Shown piece after piece: positions 6,324 to 8,756 of a stretch of DNA of 8,756 bases. A program made the position numbers and the translations under genes. Each line of letters begins with the position of its first letter. The first letter of the stretch is position 1. The notes under the pieces are model-generated. The model worked only from the letters and a program-made list of their open reading frames with translations, made no database searches and had not been told where the DNA came from. The DNA is from CAZABC01 sp964483405. Lineage in GTDB: Bacteria > Chloroflexota > Limnocylindria > Limnocylindrales > CSP1-4. The stretch spans positions 1 through 8,756 of the forward strand of contig CAZABC010000059.1 of NCBI GenBank assembly GCA_964483405.1. The letters are read 5' to 3'.

Positions 6324-7172
6324 TTGCCGAGCGCGGATCACCGCGTCGCGCTCCCTACCGGAGAACGGCAGTACCACATCGGCCTTGGTCCCGGGGACCT
6401 GGCCGAGTACATCCTCCTCCCCGGCGACCCCGACCGAACGGCTCGCATCGCCACGCGGCTCGACTCCATCGAGCTCGAGTACCGGCATCGCGAGTTCGCC
6501 TCGGTCACCGGGACCTACCGCGGGCAGCGGGTCTCGATCGTCTCGACCGGGATCGGGACGGACAACGTCGAGATCGTCGTGGCCGAGGTGCTGGCGATCA
6601 CGGAACGACCGGCCTTCATCCGGGTCGGATCCTGCGGCGCGCTCCAGCCGGAGATCGAGCTCGGCGACCTGGTCATCTCGACCGGGGCCGTCCGGCTCGA
6701 GACGACGACGAGCTGGTACGTCCACGAGGGGTATCCGGCGGTCGCCCACCACGAGGCGGTCCTGGCGCTCGTCGAGGCGGCCGGACGGCTCGGGCACCGG
6801 GCGCACCTGGGGATCACGGCGACGGCTCCGGGATTCTTCGGTCCGCAAGGGCGGCCGATCCCGCAGCTGCCGATCCGGTTCCCGGACCTGGCGGAGGAGA
6901 TGGCGCGCCAGCGTGTCCTCAACTTCGAGATGGAGGCATCGGCGGTCCTCACCCTCGCGGCGCTCGGCGGCAGTCGGGCAGGTGTCGTCTGCGCGGTCTA
7001 CGCGCAGCGGAGCCGCGGGGTCTTCATCGAGGGCCAGGCCATGGACCGCGCCGAGGCGGCCTGCGTCGAAACGGGGCTCGAAGGCCTCCGGATCCTCGCC
7101 GACCTGGACCGGCAGTCGGTGGCCGCTGGGAGCGAGCGCTGGCGCCCGTCTCTCTGGAAGGATCTCGCGTAG
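6324..7172 (+). CDS. udp: Uridine phosphorylase (nucleoside phosphorylase I family)
   Basis: This cytoplasmic enzyme should cleave uridine with phosphate to uracil and ribose 1-phosphate in pyrimidine salvage. From the TTG start it has 282 residues, somewhat longer than E. coli Udp (about 253). Family landmarks, numbered from TTG: YHIGLGPGD then PGDPDR (33-38, phosphate binding), HREF, STGIG, RVGSCGA (100-106, matching RIGTTGA of E. coli with Ser for Thr94), and FEMEAS with EME at 202-204, the ribose-binding site. FFGPQGR aligns with FYPGQER, so Gln175 and Arg177 match the uracil-recognising Gln166 and Arg168, which argues for uridine over purine nucleosides. A GTG at 6309 would add five residues; TTG is preferred because of GAGGGG seven bases upstream. 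It begins 75 bases after the surface protein gene, behind its own promoter, and lies 58 bases before the DUF5679 gene, probably on one transcript. A wider pyrimidine or purine specificity cannot be excluded. Confidence 0.9.
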   Translation: MPSADHRVALPTGERQYHIGLGPGDLAEYILLPGDPDRTARIATRLDSIELEYRHREFASVTGTYRGQRVSIVSTGIGTDNVEIVVAEVLAITERPAFIRVGSCGALQPEIELGDLVISTGAVRLETTTSWYVHEGYPAVAHHEAVLALVEAAGRLGHRAHLGITATAPGFFGPQGRPIPQLPIRFPDLAEEMARQRVLNFEMEASAVLTLAALGGSRAGVVCAVYAQRSRGVFIEGQAMDRAEAACVETGLEGLRILADLDRQSVAAGSERWRPSLWKDLA

Positions 7173-7230
7173 CCCGCGGACGCCGGGCGCCCGCCCGGTG
7201 CCGCACCCGGATGGCAGAGGAGGAACAGGG

Positions 7231-7371
7231 ATGGCCGAGGCCTACTGCGTCAAGGACAAGAAGAAGGTCGAAGTCCAGAACGCGCAGAAGATCACGATGA
7301 AGAACGGCAAGCCGGCGCTCCAGGGCACCTGCCCGGTCTGCGGCGGCAAGGTCTTCCGGATCGGCGGCTGA
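7231..7371 (+). CDS. DUF5679 family mini-protein with one zinc knuckle
   Basis: This 46-residue protein opens with MAEAYCVKDKKKVEV, passes through ITMKNGKPALQGTCPVCGGK and ends FRIGG, which I recognise as the DUF5679 pattern (Pfam family of unknown function, frequent in Chloroflexota, Actinobacteria and some archaea). Many members carry CxxC at both ends and probably bind one zinc ion. Here Cys34 and Cys37 form a normal CPVC knuckle, but the first pair is Cys6 with Asp9 (YCVKD) in place of the second Cys. The start is secure: AGGAGG at 7218-7223 lies seven bases before the ATG. An overlapping ATG at 7211 in another frame gives only an Arg/Ser-rich string. It follows udp by 58 bases and is closed by a strong hairpin. 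Function is unknown; the basic, Lys-rich surface would allow RNA or ribosome contact, which is speculation. Confidence 0.85.
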   Translation: MAEAYCVKDKKKVEVQNAQKITMKNGKPALQGTCPVCGGKVFRIGG

Positions 7372-7393
7372 CCGTCCGAGATCGAGTCTCGAC

Positions 7394-7425
7394 CGACCCC
7401 CGCCCGGTCCGCCGGGCGGGGGTCG
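7394..7425 (+). terminator. Strong hairpin terminator after the udp-DUF5679 unit
   Basis: A perfect 14-bp stem, with left arm 7394-7407 (CGACCCCCGCCCGG) and right arm 7412-7425, closes a four-base loop TCCG. The stop of the DUF5679 gene is 22 bases upstream. The following TTGTGTGT is only a weak T-rich tail, but stem length and position make an intrinsic terminator the natural reading. Confidence 0.8.
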
Positions 7426-7777
7426 TTGTGTGTCCGGCGATCCGCCGCTCGCCCCCGGGACCCTCGACGGCCATCCGGCCCCCCGCTCGCCCGCGGCGCG
7501 GGACACACGGCCCCGACGGGTCGCCCGGCCTTCGTGTCCCATGGCCCGACCGGGTGACCGGGGGGCCTTCGGTATACTCGGGTCGGTCCCCATCCTCACA
7601 ACGAGGTATCGCCGTGACGTCCCGACCGACGGCCGCCCAGCGCGGGGCGACAGCCGTTCCCGGTCGTCCCACGACGTCGCGTGCCCGGCTTCCCGGTCTC
7701 GTCGCGCGCGGGTCCGCCCGCCGCCGACCGGGGGGCTGAGCCCCGCCCGAGACCGATCGACCACAGGAGGTCCGCAC
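7426..7777 (+). other. Gene-free leader region upstream of gap
   Basis: This 350-base stretch carries no convincing gene. It holds a 7-bp inverted repeat (GGGACAC 7500-7506, GTGTCCC 7534-7540), a -10-like TATACT at 7573-7578, and a possible 41-codon leader frame, GTG at 7614 to TGA at 7737-7739, with GAGGT at 7603-7607. That frame is Arg/Pro-rich, and only about 78 % of its third positions are G or C, clearly lower than in the neighbouring genes, so it is not called as a gene. A small GC hairpin (GGGGC 7732-7736, GCCCC 7740-7744) spans its stop. AGGAGG at 7765-7770 is the gap ribosome binding site. Confidence 0.5.
7573..7578 (+). promoter_or_regulatory. Candidate -10 box of the gap promoter
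   Basis: TATACT (5 of 6 matches to TATAAT) stands out in very GC-rich sequence, downstream of the terminator and 200 bases before gap. No good -35 is present 16-18 bases upstream, and there is no extended TGn motif, so an activator or another sigma factor may be involved. The predicted transcript would have a leader of about 190 bases. Confidence 0.4.
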
Positions 7778-8756
7778 ATGGCAGTCCGCGTCGGCATCAA
7801 CGGGTTCGGCCGCATCGGCCGGCAGTCGCTCAAGGCGCTGATCGAGCGCGCGCCGGACGTCGAGGTCGTCGCCGTCAACGACCTCGTCCCGACCGAGATG
7901 AACGCGCTCCTCTTCAAGCACGACTCGACGTACGGCGCCTACCCCGGCACGGTCGAGCACACCGGCGACTCGATCGTCGTCGACGGCCGGTCCATCGCCT
8001 GCCTCCAGGTCGCCGACCCGGCCCAGCTGCCGTGGCGCGACCTCGGTGTCGACATCGTCATCGAGTCGACCGGGCGCTTCACCCAGGCCGAGAAGGCCCG
8101 GGCCCACCTCGACGCGGGCGCCAGGAAGGTCCTCATCAGCGCTCCCGCGAAGGGCGAGGACGTGACGATCGTCCTCGGCGTCAACGACGCGGCCTACGAC
8201 CCGGCGACCCACCACATCATCAGCAACGCGAGCTGCACCACGAACTGCCTGGCGCCCGCGGCGAAGGTCGTCCACGACCTGCTCGGCATCGAGCGCGGCC
8301 TGATGAACACGATCCACAGCTACACCAACGACCAGCGGATCCTCGACGTCGCCCACAAGGACCCGCGCCGGGCCCGGGCCGCCGGCCTCAACATCATCCC
8401 GACGACGACCGGCGCCGCGAAGGCGCTCGCGCTCGTCATCCCCGACCTCAAGGGCCGCTTCGACGGCTTCAGCCTGCGCGTGCCGACCCCGACGGTCAGC
8501 GTCGTCGACTTCACCGCCGACGTCCGCCGCGAGACGACCGTCGAGGAGCTCAACGCGGCCTTCCGCGCCGCCGCCGAGGGTCCGATGAAGGGCATCCTCG
8601 GCGTCTCGGACGAGCCGCTCGTCTCGTCGGACTTCCGCGGCGACGCCCGGTCGTCGATCATCGACGCCGCCTCGACCATGGTCATCGGCGGCTCGATGGT
8701 CAAGGTCATCGCCTGGTACGACAACGAGTGGGGCTACAGCTGCCGCGTCGCGGACC
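7778..8756 (+). CDS. gap: Glyceraldehyde-3-phosphate dehydrogenase, type I, NAD-dependent, missing its last residues
   Basis: This enzyme oxidises and phosphorylates glyceraldehyde 3-phosphate to 1,3-bisphosphoglycerate in glycolysis, and runs in reverse in gluconeogenesis. All 326 visible residues are in one open frame that runs off the right edge; usual length is 330-340, so roughly ten residues are missing. The N-terminal Rossmann fold opens with VRVGINGFGRIGR. Asp35 in VAVNDL is the residue that typically favours NAD over NADP. STGRF (98-101) and SAPAKG (121-126) are standard. The active site is SNASCTTNCLAP with nucleophile Cys153, and His180 in TIHSYTNDQ is the general base. RVPTPTVSVVD and WYDNEWGYS near the end are family signatures, the former with Thr where Asn is common. 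The start is secure: AGGAGG lies seven bases before the ATG. It is transcribed apart from udp-DUF5679. Phosphoglycerate kinase often follows gap, but lies outside the window if present. Confidence 0.97.
   Translation, partial: MAVRVGINGFGRIGRQSLKALIERAPDVEVVAVNDLVPTEMNALLFKHDSTYGAYPGTVEHTGDSIVVDGRSIACLQVADPAQLPWRDLGVDIVIESTGRFTQAEKARAHLDAGARKVLISAPAKGEDVTIVLGVNDAAYDPATHHIISNASCTTNCLAPAAKVVHDLLGIERGLMNTIHSYTNDQRILDVAHKDPRRARAAGLNIIPTTTGAAKALALVIPDLKGRFDGFSLRVPTPTVSVVDFTADVRRETTVEELNAAFRAAAEGPMKGILGVSDEPLVSSDFRGDARSSIIDAASTMVIGGSMVKVIAWYDNEWGYSCRVAD

Noticed and set aside
1737..6848. A 1703-codon open frame on the minus strand, covering the surface protein and parts of two flanking genes
   Set aside because: It is antisense to well-supported genes. 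Its Arg/Asp/Gly-rich composition has no domain pattern, and it mirrors the GC-rich third positions of the opposite strand, including the Pro/Ser repeats. It looks like a shadow despite its 5.1-kb length.
6245..7300. Plus-strand frame of 351 codons overlapping udp
   Set aside because: Overlaps an enzyme with complete family motifs. Its product is Arg/Pro-rich and motif-free.
7614..7739. 41-codon GTG frame before gap as a real gene
   Set aside because: Despite a GAGGT at good spacing, the third positions are less GC-rich than in neighbouring genes and the product is Arg/Pro-rich. It is kept only as a speculative leader frame.
7292..8356. Minus-strand frame of 354 codons opposite DUF5679, the leader and gap
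   Set aside because: Antisense to gap and to the hairpin terminator, without recognisable features.

Overview
The window is about 70-75 % G+C by eye, with third codon positions almost always G or C, strong AGGAGG-type ribosome binding sites and GTG/TTG starts. Together with the gene content (a DnaE2-type polymerase, a 46-residue DUF5679 protein and proteins with long Pro/Ser linkers), this fits a high-GC Chloroflexota lineage of the Limnocylindria/Ellin6529 kind, or less likely an actinobacterium. That assignment is inference. Nothing points to a mobile element, CRISPR array or RNA gene.

Layout: (1) 1-1580, plus strand, the C-terminal half of an error-prone DNA polymerase (dnaE2/imuC), cut by the left edge. 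(2) A 190-bp convergent gap with a perfect 10-bp inverted repeat, a possible bidirectional terminator. (3) 1772-2455, minus strand, an unrecognised four-helix membrane protein with a GTG start and a strong ribosome binding site. (4) A divergent gap of about 190 bp. (5) 2649-6248, plus strand, a 1199-residue exported, membrane-anchored protein: signal peptide, lamin-tail-like domain, seven OB-fold-like domains joined by Pro/Ser or Gly-rich linkers, then a C-terminal transmembrane helix with an Arg-rich tail. (6) 6324-7172, plus strand, a uridine phosphorylase with its own sigma-70-like promoter overlapping the stop of the surface protein. (7) 7231-7371, plus strand, a DUF5679 mini-protein, followed by a strong hairpin terminator. 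(8) A 350-bp leader region. (9) 7778 to the right edge, plus strand, NAD-dependent glyceraldehyde-3-phosphate dehydrogenase, lacking only its last residues.

The genes do not form one pathway. dnaE2 belongs to damage-tolerant DNA synthesis, udp to pyrimidine nucleoside salvage and gap to central glycolysis. The phosphorylase and DUF5679 gene probably share a transcript that ends at the 7394-7425 hairpin, and gap begins a separate unit. The least explained part is the divergent pair of membrane protein and large OB-fold surface protein. The surface protein has the accessory domains often found with extracellular nucleases (lamin-tail and OB folds) but no catalytic domain that I can see.
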